The notes beneath the pieces are model-generated. The model did no database searches. It was given only the letters and a program-made list of their open reading frames with translations, and was not told where the DNA came from. 41,118 nt of DNA, from the NCBI GenBank assembly GCA_034189165.1, contig JAXHVN010000016.1:1-41118 (forward strand), in the 5' to 3' direction. Positions 1 to 8,889 of this stretch are shown piece after piece. Every line of letters begins with the position of its first letter. Positions within the stretch are counted from its first letter, which is position 1. This stretch comes from JAASSS01 sp021767745. GTDB lineage: Bacteria > Pseudomonadota > Gammaproteobacteria > UBA5335. A program made the translations under genes and the position numbers.

Positions 1-36
1 GCCACCCCGGAGGACACCAGCGGCGGGCCGGACGAG

Positions 37-510
37 CTATTCCACCGGCAGCGCAGTGTGGTCGCGCACCCGGCGCAGCACGAAGCTGGAATGCACGCCG
101 GTCACCCCCTCGATGCGGGTGATGCGCTCGAGCAGCAGCGCCTGGTAGGCGTCCATGTCCGCGACGATCACCTTCAGCTGGTAGTCCGCATCCTGCCCGG
201 TCACCAGCAGGCACTCGAGTACTGCCGGCAGCTGCGCGATTCTGGCCTCGAAGTTGGCGAAGCGCTCCGGCGTATGGCGGTCCATGGAGATCGAGACCAG
301 CGCCATCAGGTTGAGCCCGAGGCGGCGGGCGTCGAGCAGGGCGCGATAGCCGGCGATGATGCCGGCCTGTTCCAGCGCCCGGACCCGGCGCAGACAGGGC
401 GAGGGCGACAGGCCGACCCGTTCGGCCAGCGTCTGATTGCTGATGCGGCCGTCCTGCTGGAGCAGGGCCAGGATGCGGCGGTCGTAACGATCCAGGCGAT
501 CGAGCGGCAT
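37..510 (-). CDS. Lrp/AsnC family transcriptional regulator
   Basis: A 157-residue DNA-binding regulator of the leucine-responsive family. Residues about 5-60 form the winged helix-turn-helix (a DRRILALLQQDGR start, then an SPSPCLRRVRALEQAG recognition helix). Residues about 68-145 form the RAM/AsnC ligand domain with its VTGQDADYQLKV strand. Length is normal for the family. The ATG has an AAGGGA ribosome site eight bases upstream. The gene is divergent from leuA across 264 bp, so control of leuA, itself, or both is plausible. That is inference from position; the effector amino acid cannot be read from the sequence. Confidence 0.93.
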   Translation of the reverse strand: MPLDRLDRYDRRILALLQQDGRISNQTLAERVGLSPSPCLRRVRALEQAGIIAGYRALLDARRLGLNLMALVSISMDRHTPERFANFEARIAQLPAVLECLLVTGQDADYQLKVIVADMDAYQALLLERITRIEGVTGVHSSFVLRRVRDHTALPVE

Positions 511-542
511 GGCGAGAATCCCTTGGCGTAGCGCTGCGCCAT

Positions 543-548
543 ATTATG
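543..548 (-). promoter_or_regulatory. Possible -10 box for the Lrp-type gene
   Basis: On the minus strand the hexamer CATAAT matches TATAAT at five of six positions and lies about 33 bases before the ATG of the regulator. No good -35 box is visible at 16-18 bp spacing, so this is only a candidate, perhaps dependent on an activator. Confidence 0.3.
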
Positions 549-740
549 CTTCACATCGCGAGATCTACAGCACGGGATTGCGCAGAGCGCGGGTATTGTC
601 GGTAAATTCGCAATGATTCATCGTGCCGGCGGGCGTAAACTTGTGCCTGTCCCGCAAACATCGGGCACTGCCGGCGCGGCCCACCCCGCTGCGCCGGTGC
701 CACCGCCGCCCTACCCGGGCAGGCACGGCACCTTGAACGC

Positions 741-763
741 CAGACCAGACCAGACCAGACCAG
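741..763 (+). repeat. Pentanucleotide tandem repeat (CAGAC)x4 abutting the leuA ribosome site
   Basis: Four perfect copies of CAGAC plus a partial CAG run directly into the AGGGAG ribosome-binding site (762-767) of leuA, whose ATG is at 775. The repeat lies in the presumed 5' leader and not in the coding region. Copy-number slippage would change leader length without altering the distance from ribosome site to ATG. Confidence 0.9.
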
Positions 764-774
764 GGAGACCGCCC

Positions 775-2439
775 ATGGCTTTCGACCACCGCAAGTACCG
801 GCCGATCGCGCCGGTGCCGATCCAGCACCGCCAGTGGCCCACCCGCCGGCTCGAGCGTGCGCCCATCTGGGCGAGCGTCGACCTGCGCGACGGCAACCAG
901 GCACTGCTCGAGCCCATGACGGTGGCGCAGAAGCAGCAGATGTGGGGTCTGCTGGTCGAGCTTGGCTTCAAGGAGATCGAGGTCGGCTTCCCCTCGGCCA
1001 GCCAGCTGGACTACGACTTCGTCCGCTGGCTGATCGAGGGCGAGCGCATTCCGGCAGACGTGACCGTGCAGGTGCTGGTGCAGGCGCGGGAGGATCTGAT
1101 CCGCCGCACCTTCGAGGCGCTGCAGGGGGCGCCGCGGGCCATCGTGCACGTCTACAACTCCACCTCGCCGGTGCAGCGCGAGCGCGTCTTCGGGCTCGAC
1201 CGCGAGGGCGTCATGGCCATCGCCCGGCAGGGAGCGCAGTGGGTGAAGGACGAGGCCGCCCGCTATCCGCAGACTGACTGGGTCTTCCAGTACAGCCCGG
1301 AGAGCTTCACCAGCACCGAGGTCGATTACGCGGTCGAGGTCTGCGAGGCGGTGCTGGCGGTGTGGCAGCCGACGCCCGAGCGGCCGGCCATCATCAATCT
1401 GCCGGCCACGGTGGAGGTCGCCTCGCCGAACGTATTCGCCGATCAGGTCGAATATTTCGCCACCCATATCGGCCGGCGCGACTCGATCGTGCTCTCCGTC
1501 CACACGCACAACGACCGCGGCTGCGCCGTGGCCGCCGGCGAACTGGCGATCCTGGCCGGGGCCGACCGGGTGGAGGGCACCCTGCTCGGCAACGGCGAGC
1601 GCACCGGCAACATGGACATCCTGACGATGGCCATGAACCTCTACAGCCAGGGCATCGACCCGCAGCTCGACCTGTCCAATCCCGACCGGATCATCGCGGT
1701 CTATACCGAATGCACCAACCTGCCGGTTTCGCCGCGTCACCCGTGGGTCGGGGAGCTGGTGTACACCGCCTTCTCCGGCAGCCACCAGGATGCGATCCGC
1801 AAGTGCCTGCACCGTCAGCGCGAGGACGAGCCCTGGCAGGTGGCCTATCTGCCGATCGACCCGCATGACATCGGTCGCGACTATCAGGCCGTGATCCGCG
1901 TCAACAGCCAGTCCGGCAAGGGCGGCGTGGCCTTCGTGCTCGAGCGCGACTACGGCCTGGTGCTGCCGCGCTGGCTCCAGGTCGAGCTGGCCCAGCACGT
2001 GCAGCAGGCAAGCGAATCCGATGGCGGCGCGCTGGAGAGCGCGGCGATCCATGCGCTGTTCCGCGAGCACTTCATGGCCGAGCAGGGCGCGGTGACGCTG
2101 CGCGGCTACCGGCTCGAGCGCGACGAGCGTGATCACATCGAAGTGCGTCTGCAGGTGGACGGGCAGGAGCAGGTGCTGCAGGGCGAGGGTGACGGCGCGA
2201 TCTCCGCCTTCATCGACGCCTGGGCGCGCCACAGCGGGCGCCAGCTGAGCGTGGTGGACTATCAGGAGCATGCGCTCGGCACCGGTACCGACGCGCAGGC
2301 CATCGCCTACGTGCAGATGAACATCGACCGCCAGCGGGTGAGCGGTGCGGCGATCGACAACGACACCGTCAGCGCCTCACTGAAGGCCGTGCTGGCGGTG
2401 CTCAATCGTGAGCGCCGCCAACATCGAGAGGCCGCCTAA
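775..2439 (+). CDS. leuA: 2-isopropylmalate synthase (long form)
   Basis: Condenses acetyl-CoA with 2-ketoisovalerate, the committed step of leucine synthesis. The protein has 554 residues. The TIM-barrel domain carries the DLRDGNQ signature (residues 36-42) and the metal-binding HTHND motif (H243, H245). A linker follows, then a C-terminal allosteric domain from about residue 420. The length and the N-terminal extension (KYRPIAPVPIQHRQWP) mark the long class of the enzyme, found in actinobacteria, fungi and some proteobacteria. An open frame extends upstream to 613, but the ATG at 775 has an AGGGAG site seven bases before it and starts where homologues start. It is divergent from the Lrp-type regulator and preceded by the CAGAC repeat. 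No other leu gene is adjacent. Confidence 0.96.
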   Translation: MAFDHRKYRPIAPVPIQHRQWPTRRLERAPIWASVDLRDGNQALLEPMTVAQKQQMWGLLVELGFKEIEVGFPSASQLDYDFVRWLIEGERIPADVTVQVLVQAREDLIRRTFEALQGAPRAIVHVYNSTSPVQRERVFGLDREGVMAIARQGAQWVKDEAARYPQTDWVFQYSPESFTSTEVDYAVEVCEAVLAVWQPTPERPAIINLPATVEVASPNVFADQVEYFATHIGRRDSIVLSVHTHNDRGCAVAAGELAILAGADRVEGTLLGNGERTGNMDILTMAMNLYSQGIDPQLDLSNPDRIIAVYTECTNLPVSPRHPWVGELVYTAFSGSHQDAIRKCLHRQREDEPWQVAYLPIDPHDIGRDYQAVIRVNSQSGKGGVAFVLERDYGLVLPRWLQVELAQHVQQASESDGGALESAAIHALFREHFMAEQGAVTLRGYRLERDERDHIEVRLQVDGQEQVLQGEGDGAISAFIDAWARHSGRQLSVVDYQEHALGTGTDAQAIAYVQMNIDRQRVSGAAIDNDTVSASLKAVLAVLNRERRQHREAA

Positions 2440-2528
2440 CGACGTGCGTCGCGGCACGGCTGGCCGCGGGGCCGGCCGGGCCTGCCCGCGCCGGGCGGGA
2501 GTGATCGCACGGCGCGCCGGACGAGGAT

Positions 2529-3404
2529 TCAGGCCGGCTGCAGGCCGTGGCTGGCCTGCCACTCGCCGCTGGCGTAGCGCTGGCGGAAGCGCTCGACCAG
2601 AGCGTAGTCCTGCACGTCCCACGGGTGGAAGTCGCGCCGGTAGAACTGCCGGTAATGCGCCCACGGCGAGCGGAAGATGCCGTGCCGGCCATAGACGAAG
2701 GCCAGCCCGTCCCGCCAGGTGCCCCCGTCGAACAGCAAGCCGTCGCGATAGAGCAGCGGCGTCATCCGCCAGGGCACCAGGATGGCGGCCATGAACAGCG
2801 TCGCCAGCAGCATGGCGAAGATGCGGCGCGCATAGCTGCCGTCCACCTGCTGATAGACGTCGAAGGCGACCGCCTTGTGCTCGATCTCCTCGGCGGCGTG
2901 CCAGTCGAACAGCGGCAGGAAATCGGCATGCGCCGGATCGTGGAAGCGCGCCGGCTCGCTCAGCGCCTGATGGGCCAGCATCGCGGTGAAATGCTCCAGC
3001 GCCACCGTCAGCGCCAGTGCCAGTTTCGGCGCGGCCCGGTTGGTCAGCCGCAGGAAGCCGTCGATGATGCGGTTCTGCCGCGCGAGGCTGCGATAGCCCT
3101 GTCGCAGCAGCACCTCCAGGTGATCCTGATGCACGTTCGCATGCGTGCCCTCCTGCCCGGCGAAGGCGTTGATGTCCGCCTGCTGCGCGGGATCGGTGAT
3201 GCGATCGCGAAAGTGCAGCACGCTGCGGACGAAGAAGTTCTCCCCCGGCGGGAAGGTCGTGAACAGCGCATTGAAGAAATGCGTGCGGAAGGGATCGTCG
3301 CCGAACCAGTAGCGCGGCGAGTCGTCGGTGATGTTGAAACGGACCGGGCGCGGCACGATGGCACGATCGAGCGACGCCCCCTGATCGGGCATGATGGTGC
3401 TCAT
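2529..3404 (-). CDS. Predicted metal-dependent hydrolase (PF10118-like)
   Basis: A 291-residue protein resembling the family annotated as predicted metal-dependent hydrolases. Likely metal ligands are in two motifs: E85, H88 and H92 in GQEGTHANVH, and an EEIEHK motif near residue 172. The helical character and the paired E-x-x-H motifs recall di-iron proteins. No signal peptide is evident. A strong GGAGGAAG ribosome site precedes the ATG. The gene converges on leuA and is divergent from the OPT transporter. Biochemical function is not established for the family, and substrate cannot be inferred here. Confidence 0.75.
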   Translation of the reverse strand: MSTIMPDQGASLDRAIVPRPVRFNITDDSPRYWFGDDPFRTHFFNALFTTFPPGENFFVRSVLHFRDRITDPAQQADINAFAGQEGTHANVHQDHLEVLLRQGYRSLARQNRIIDGFLRLTNRAAPKLALALTVALEHFTAMLAHQALSEPARFHDPAHADFLPLFDWHAAEEIEHKAVAFDVYQQVDGSYARRIFAMLLATLFMAAILVPWRMTPLLYRDGLLFDGGTWRDGLAFVYGRHGIFRSPWAHYRQFYRRDFHPWDVQDYALVERFRQRYASGEWQASHGLQPA

Positions 3405-3529
3405 GATTGGCTTCCTCCGCCGCCCAGGGATTACCGGCTGCCGGCCGGGCGGCGCGGCCGGGCATACTTGCCTCGATTGCAGGTCAGTGCGCTGCCGATT
3501 GCAAGTGCCGTTCCTACGCTTCGCCGGCG

Positions 3530-5376
3530 GTGACCGCCCTGCCTGAGCTGACCCGCCGCGCCGTACTGACCGGCATGCTGCTTGGCGCCCTGCTCACCCC
3601 CTGCAACGTCTACAGCGGGCTGAAGATCGGCTGGTCGTTCAACATGTCCATCACCGCTGGCCTGCTGGGCTTCGCCTTCTGGCAGGCGCTGGCGCCGCTG
3701 GGCGTGCGCGGGCTTGGCCTGCACGAGAACAACATCAATCAGACGACGGCCTCCTCGGCCGCCTCGATCATCTCCAGCGGGCTGGTCGCCCCCATCCCGG
3801 CGCTGACGCTGGTCACCGGCGGCACGCTGCCCTTCACGCTGCTGGCGCTGTGGGTCTTCGCCGTGAGCGTGCTGGGCATCGTGGTGGCTGCCGGGCTGCG
3901 GAATCAGATGCTGCTGCGCGAGCGGCTGCCCTTCCCGGCCGGCGTCGCGACCGCCGAAACCATGCGCCAGATCCATGCCTCCGGCGCGGAGGCCGCCGCG
4001 CGGGTGCGGCTGCTGCTGGGCGCCGGTGCGCTGGCCGGGGCGGTGAAGCTGATCGATGCGCTGCGCTATGCCCTGCCGCGGCCGGCCCTGCCGGTGACGC
4101 TGCCCGGTGGCGCCGGGGCCGGCCAGCTCGGCTTCGTGCTCGATCCCTCGCTGCTGATGCTCGGCTTCGGCGCCATCATCGGCCTGCGGGCGGGCCTCTC
4201 GTTGCTGTTCGGCGCGCTGCTGGCGTGGGGCGCCCTGGCGCCGCTGGTGCTCACCCGCGGCTGGCTGGCGAGTCCGCCCGAGCCGGCGGCAGCACGCTGG
4301 TTCGGCCCGCTGGTGGAGTGGCTGCTCTGGCCGGGCGTGAGCCTGATGATCGTCGCCGCCCTCACCAGCTTCGTCATCTCCCTCGGGCGGCTGTACCGGC
4401 GCCGTCGCCAGGGTCGCGGCCAGGGNNNNNNNNNNNNNNNNNNNNNNNNNNNNNNNNNNNNNNNNNNNNNNNNNNNNNNNNNNNNNNNNNNNNNNNNNNN
4501 NNNNNNNNNNNNNNNNNNNNNNNNNGCCAGGGTCGCGGCCAGGGGTCGGCGCCCGCCATCCTCGCGCCACGCGTGTTCGTGCTGGCGCTGACCGCGGCGC
4601 TGGGGGTGGTGATCCTCGCCCAGATGCGCATCTTCGAGATCAGCTGGTGGGCGGCCGGCCTCGCCGCGCTGCTGAGCTTCGTGCTGGCAGTGGTGGCGGC
4701 GCGGGTGTCCGGCGAAACCGGCATCACGCCCATCGGTGCCATGGGCAACATGACCCAGCTGGCCTACGGGGCCATCACGCCGGGCGATCTGACGGCGAAC
4801 CTGATGAGCGCGAACGTCACCGGTGGCGCCGCCGGCCAGTGCGCCGACCTGATGCACGACCTGCGCACCGGGCAGATCATCGGCGCCACCGCCCGGCTGC
4901 AGCTGCTGGCGCAGCTGTTCGGCGTGCTCGTCGGCAGTCTGGTGGGCAGTCTGGTCTATCTGCTGCTGATTCCGGACCCGGCCAGCATGCTGGTGACGGC
5001 GGAATGGCCGGCGCCGGCGGTGGCGACCTGGGCGGCGATGGCGCAGGTGCTGGCCGAGGGCTGGTCGGCCGCGCCGACCGGCGCCCCGGTCGCCGCCCTC
5101 ATCGCCGGCGCCGCCGGGCTCGCGCTGGCGCTGGTCGAGCGCCTGGCGCCGGCGCGGCTCGCCCGTTGGCTGCCGAGCGCGCCGGCGCTGGGGCTGGCCT
5201 TCATCATCCCCGCCTGGAACAGCCTGACGCTGTGCCTGGGCGCCGGGCTCGCCGCGGCGCTGTGGCGGCTGCGCCCGGGCTGGGCGGCGCGGCGCACGAT
5301 CACGCTGGCTGCCGGCCTGGTGGCCGGCGAAAGCCTGGCCGGGGTGGCCATCGCCACCGGCCGCATGCTCGGCTGA
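3530..5376 (+). CDS. OPT-family transporter, interrupted by an assembly gap
   Basis: A multi-spanning membrane protein of the oligopeptide transporter (OPT) superfamily. The N-terminal segment reads TRRAVLTGMLLGALLTPCNVYSGLKIGW, with NNINQTTASSAASIIS soon after, both typical of bacterial OPT proteins. The C-terminal part after the gap contains SGETGITPIGAMGNMTQLAYG, another family hallmark. The two halves appear in different frames only because of the 100 N. Collapsing the gap on the 19-bp sequence shared by its two edges restores one frame of 575 codons plus stop. The start is uncertain: I chose GTG 3530, because an upstream ATG at 3407 would abut the divergent gene. The substrate may be a peptide or a metal-siderophore type compound. 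Confidence 0.88.
4407..4544 (+). repeat. 19-bp identical gap edges containing a 12-bp in-frame repeat
   Basis: The sequence gccagggtcgcggccaggg occurs at 4407-4425, just before the N run, and again at 4526-4544, just after it. Within it a 12-bp unit (cag ggt cgc ggc, encoding QGRG) begins to repeat. This fits either overlapping contig ends that were never merged or a collapsed in-frame tandem repeat. Both keep the transporter frame open. It encodes a basic, glycine-rich loop after a transmembrane segment. Confidence 0.85.
4426..4525. other. Assembly gap of 100 N inside the OPT gene
   Basis: A run of exactly 100 N, a conventional placeholder length. Because the flanks share 19 bases, the true missing sequence may be nil or a whole number of 12-bp units. 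Confidence 0.97.
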
Positions 5377-5391
5377 GCCGGCGCAGGTTCG

Positions 5392-6360
5392 CTACTCGTC
5401 CCAGAGGCTCGCCGCGGTGTAGGGGCTGCCCGGCGGGGTCCACATGTCGCCCTCGACGTAGCGGCGGTGGCGGTCCAGCGACTCGATCCGCTGCAGGTCT
5501 TCGGGCGTGAGCGCAAGCCCCGCCGCGGCGAGGTTCTGCTCGATCCGCTGCGGATTGGTGGACTTGGGAATCACCGCGGTGCCGCGGGCCAGCGCCCAGG
5601 CGATCAGCACCTGGGCCGGGCTCGCCTCGTGTTGGCGGGCGATCTCGCCGATCGTCGGATCCGCCAGCAGGATGGGTTCGTCCTGTCCTTTCATCCCTGC
5701 TGGGCGGTCTGCCGAGCCGAGCGGGGAGTAGGCGGTCACCTGTATGCCCTGCGCCTGACACTGGGTCACCAGCTGGCGCTGCTGCAGGTAGGGGTGCAGC
5801 TCGATCTGGTTCATCGCCGGCTGGGGCAGGCCCGCCTGCAGCCGGGCGAGCTTCTGCCGGCTGAAGTTGGAGACGCCGATATGCCGGGTCAGCCCGGCAT
5901 CGACCAGTTTCGCCATCGCCTCCCAGGTGCGCTCCAGCGGCATCGTCTCGGGCGGCAGGATGTCCTCGGGCCGGCGCGGCATGCCCACACCCGGCGCCAG
6001 CGCGACCGGCCAGTGCATGAGGTAGAGATCCAGCCGCTCGAGCTGCAGGTCGGCCAGCGTGCGTTCGAGCGCCGGGCGCACGTGCTCCGGCGCATGCGCA
6101 TCGTTCCATAGCTTGGAGGTGATCCACAGCTGCTCGCGCGCGACCGTGCCGGCTCGCAGGCAGTCCGCGATGGCCTGGCCGATCTCGCGCTCGTTGCCGT
6201 AGATCGCGGCGCAGTCGATGTGCCGGTAGCCGACCTCGACCGCATGGCGCACGGCCGCGCCGACCTCGCCGGGCGCCGACTTCCACGTGCCAAGGCCCAA
6301 TGCCGGCATCGCGGCGTCATCGGCGAGGCGCAGCGTGGGGATCTGGGGTGTCGGTTCCAT
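5392..6360 (-). CDS. Aldo/keto reductase
   Basis: A 322-residue NADPH-dependent carbonyl reductase of the AKR superfamily. The catalytic tetrad is complete: D49 and Y54 in RHIDCAAIYGNE, K83 in ITSKLW, H116 in LYLMHWPV. The cofactor-binding IPKSTNPQRIEQN motif is near the C-terminus. Length and fold markers are normal. It lies directly downstream of the SDR gene on the same strand (20 bp between them), so the two are probably one transcript. It may reduce reactive aldehydes, but the true substrate is unknown. Confidence 0.93.
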   Translation of the reverse strand: MEPTPQIPTLRLADDAAMPALGLGTWKSAPGEVGAAVRHAVEVGYRHIDCAAIYGNEREIGQAIADCLRAGTVAREQLWITSKLWNDAHAPEHVRPALERTLADLQLERLDLYLMHWPVALAPGVGMPRRPEDILPPETMPLERTWEAMAKLVDAGLTRHIGVSNFSRQKLARLQAGLPQPAMNQIELHPYLQQRQLVTQCQAQGIQVTAYSPLGSADRPAGMKGQDEPILLADPTIGEIARQHEASPAQVLIAWALARGTAVIPKSTNPQRIEQNLAAAGLALTPEDLQRIESLDRHRRYVEGDMWTPPGSPYTAASLWDE

Positions 6361-6380
6361 GTGCTTGCTCCGGTGAGGGC

Positions 6381-7253
6381 TCAGGTGCTGATGAAGTCGC
6401 CGCCGTTGGGATGCAGCACCTGGCCGGTGAAGTAGCTGGCATCCTCGCTGGCCAACAGCACGTAGGCCGGGGCGACCTCCGCCGGCTGGCCGGCGCGGCC
6501 GAGCGGCGTGTCGCTGCCGAACTGCGCCACATGCTCGGCCGGAAAGCTCGCCGGGATCAGCGGCGTCCAGATCGGCCCGGGCGCGACGCCGTTCACGCGG
6601 ACGCCGCGCTCGGCCAGCGACTTGGCCAGGGAGCGGATCATGGCGGTGATGGCGCCGTTGCTGGCCGCGTAGTCGATCAGATGGCCGCTGCCGCGGTAGG
6701 CGGTGACCGAGGTGGTGTTGATGATGCTGGCACCGGCACCCAGGTGCGGCAGCGCCGCCAGCGTCACGTAGAAGATGGCGAAGACGTTGGTGCGGAAGGT
6801 GCGCTCGATCTGCGCCGCCGTGAGCGCCTCGGGCCGGTCGACCGGATGCTGTTCGCCGGCGTGGTTGACCAGCACGTCGAGACCGCCGAGCGCCTCTACC
6901 GCCTGCGCCACGGCACGCTCGGCGACGGCCGGCTCGCCCAGATCGCCGCTGATCAGCGCGCAGCGGCGTCCCTCCGCCGCCACCAGTTCGCGGGTGTGGC
7001 GGGCGTCCTCGTCCTCTTCCAGATAGGCGATGGCGACATCGGCGCCCTCGCGCGCGAAGTGCACGGCGATCGCCCGGCCGATGCCGCTGTCCCCGCCGGT
7101 GATCAGGGCACGTTTGCCGGCGAGCCTGCCGCTGCCTCGGTAGCCCTCGCGAATGATGATCGGCGGCGGCGACATCTGCCCTTCGCGGCCCGGCTGGCGG
7201 GGTTGCTGCTGGGCCGGACGCTGCGCCTGCTGGCGCTCGTAGGAATCGGTCAT
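6381..7253 (-). CDS. Short-chain dehydrogenase/reductase lacking the catalytic lysine
   Basis: A 290-residue SDR of the type with a Q/P-rich N-terminal extension (residues about 8-40) and a Rossmann core. The nucleotide motif is GGDSGIGR. The usual NNAG is NHAG, and the active-site serine is in NTTSVTAY. The catalytic Y195 is present in DYAASN, but position 199, where YxxxK requires lysine, is asparagine (codon AAC). Homologues of this glucose/ribitol dehydrogenase-like group normally read YxATKG. The enzyme may be inactive, changed, or mis-sequenced at this codon. It shares a strand with the aldo/keto reductase downstream, probably as a stress- or carbonyl-related pair. Confidence 0.9.
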   Translation of the reverse strand: MTDSYERQQAQRPAQQQPRQPGREGQMSPPPIIIREGYRGSGRLAGKRALITGGDSGIGRAIAVHFAREGADVAIAYLEEDEDARHTRELVAAEGRRCALISGDLGEPAVAERAVAQAVEALGGLDVLVNHAGEQHPVDRPEALTAAQIERTFRTNVFAIFYVTLAALPHLGAGASIINTTSVTAYRGSGHLIDYAASNGAITAMIRSLAKSLAERGVRVNGVAPGPIWTPLIPASFPAEHVAQFGSDTPLGRAGQPAEVAPAYVLLASEDASYFTGQVLHPNGGDFIST

Positions 7254-7318
7254 GGCGGCCTCGCGCTGACGTGGATCGATTCCGCTGCGACCCGCACAAG
7301 CGGCTAACGTTCGAGCGG

Positions 7319-8035
7319 CTAGCCGAGCAACAGCAGCAGCCCGTAACCGGCGGCACCGAGCAGGAAGGCCGAGAAGCGGCTGCGCCGCTCCTCGGGCAGT
7401 TCCTCCTTCATCACGTTCAGGATCACGCCGCCGGCCAGGAAGGCGGTCACCGCGGCCAATGCCAGCGCCGGCACCCGCGTCAGGCAGCCGAGCAGCCAGC
7501 CGCCGAGCACGGCGGCCGAGAGCAGCCAGCGCCCGCGGTGCTCGTAGGCCGCCGCGTACTGCTGCAGCATGCCGAAGTCGTTGACCAGAAAGTGCAGCCC
7601 CATCGCCAGCGCGAACAGTGCCAGCGCCTGCAGCTCGTCGCCCTCCCCGTGGAGCAGCAGATAGCCGATGAGCGCGTTGTAGAGCGTGAAGCTGCCGATG
7701 TGAATCCAGAACACTGCCGGCGGCGCCTGGTCCTTCGACGGCGCCCCGTGCGTCCGGGCGAGCCGTTCCAGCCCGTAGAAGAGCACCAGGCCGACCAGTG
7801 CGATCAGGTAGATGTGGTGGTCGAGGAAGGCGAACCGCTCGCCGGCGTGTTCGCCGAAGGTGTCCTGCCCCTCGCCCAGCTCGGGCAGCAGATGCAGGAA
7901 CACGTAGGCGATCGATGCCCCGCCGGCCATCGACAGCCAGCGGCTGCGCGGGATGCCGTGCAGGAAGCGCAGGCGGTGGGCGAACAGGTGGACGCCGGCC
8001 AGCAGCAGGGCGGCGATGAGTGCAGGGAGCGGCAT
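7319..8035 (-). CDS. ZIP-like polytopic membrane protein
   Basis: A 238-residue protein with about seven hydrophobic segments. It carries an HLLPELGE motif near residue 48 and a later GLHFLVNDFG segment, and ends with GGVILNVMKEELPEE before the last helix. These histidine and glutamate motifs within helices resemble the ZIP metal-transporter fold, so a divalent-metal role is possible. The match is to general pattern only; the classical ZIP HSxxEG motif is not evident. The gene is convergent with nothing close and is divergent from the cytochrome c gene. Confidence 0.6.
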   Translation of the reverse strand: MPLPALIAALLLAGVHLFAHRLRFLHGIPRSRWLSMAGGASIAYVFLHLLPELGEGQDTFGEHAGERFAFLDHHIYLIALVGLVLFYGLERLARTHGAPSKDQAPPAVFWIHIGSFTLYNALIGYLLLHGEGDELQALALFALAMGLHFLVNDFGMLQQYAAAYEHRGRWLLSAAVLGGWLLGCLTRVPALALAAVTAFLAGGVILNVMKEELPEERRSRFSAFLLGAAGYGLLLLLG

Positions 8036-8180
8036 GTCGGGATCCTTCTCATGGTGCGACGGTGCCCGCCGGCGCCGGACACGCTACCGTGACAGTTCGC
8101 TCCCCCACGGGTGCCCCGGATGAACTGCGGCGCCGGTTGCACTACAACGCTGGGGAAGACCACGGCATCGGAGGCTGGCC

Positions 8181-8738
8181 ATGGGGCGTTACGTGCTGGG
8201 TGTGCTGAGCGGGCTGCTGCTGCCATTGGCAGTGGCGCTGGTGGTCATCTTCGCCGGCCGCGCGCCGGTGTCGGCACTGCGGCCGTCGCCGGTGCCGCTC
8301 GACTGGGCGCTGCACACGGCATACGAGCGAACGGTCGCGCGCCAGGCGCAGGGGCTCGAACCGCCGCCAGGCTTCCCGGCCCCGGCACAGATCCAGGCCG
8401 GGGCGGGCGCCTTCGAGCAGATGTGCGCGGCGTGTCATACCCCGCCCGGCCGCCCGCCCACCGTCGTGAGCCAGGGCCTCGACCCGCCGCCGCCGGAGGC
8501 GGCGCGGCTGCTGCAGTACCGCACGGCGCCGCAGGCGTTCTGGGTGATCGGCCACGGCGTGCGCATGAGCGGGATGCCCGCCTTCGGCCCGACCCACACC
8601 GATGCCGAGCGCTGGGAGCTGGTGGCGTTCCTGTCGCACATCGCCGGTGCCGATGCGGCTACCTACGAGCGCCTGGTGGCCCAGGCGCAGGCGGCGGGGG
8701 CCGGCCACGGGCACGAGCACGGGCCTCACGCGCACTAG
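8181..8738 (+). CDS. Membrane-anchored c-type cytochrome with His-rich tail
   Basis: A 185-residue protein with an N-terminal hydrophobic anchor (residues about 4-25) and one cytochrome c domain in the periplasm. The heme site is C82-A-A-C85-H86, and the distal ligand is probably M132 in SGMPAFGP. The C-terminus is histidine-rich (GHGHEHGPHAH), which suggests metal binding. The ATG follows a GGAGG site. It is the only cytochrome in the window, and no terminal oxidase or reductase gene is near, so its electron partner is unknown. Confidence 0.88.
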   Translation: MGRYVLGVLSGLLLPLAVALVVIFAGRAPVSALRPSPVPLDWALHTAYERTVARQAQGLEPPPGFPAPAQIQAGAGAFEQMCAACHTPPGRPPTVVSQGLDPPPPEAARLLQYRTAPQAFWVIGHGVRMSGMPAFGPTHTDAERWELVAFLSHIAGADAATYERLVAQAQAAGAGHGHEHGPHAH

Positions 8739-8889
8739 CGGCGCGGGGGCCTCGGTGTGCCTGCAGGCTTGCCGGCTGCCGCTCCCGCACGCCAGCGACG
8801 GCCCTTGCCGACGGCAGTTGCCCGTCGCATGATCGCGCGGCCCCCACGCCCGGCCCTCCCGGCCGGCGGCCGGCCCTTCCGGAGCGATC

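Noticed and set aside
565..2271. 568-residue open frame on the minus strand opposite leuA
   Set aside because: High GC makes long antisense frames common. The sequence is His/Asp/Leu/Val rich without motifs, while the plus frame is a clear LeuA.
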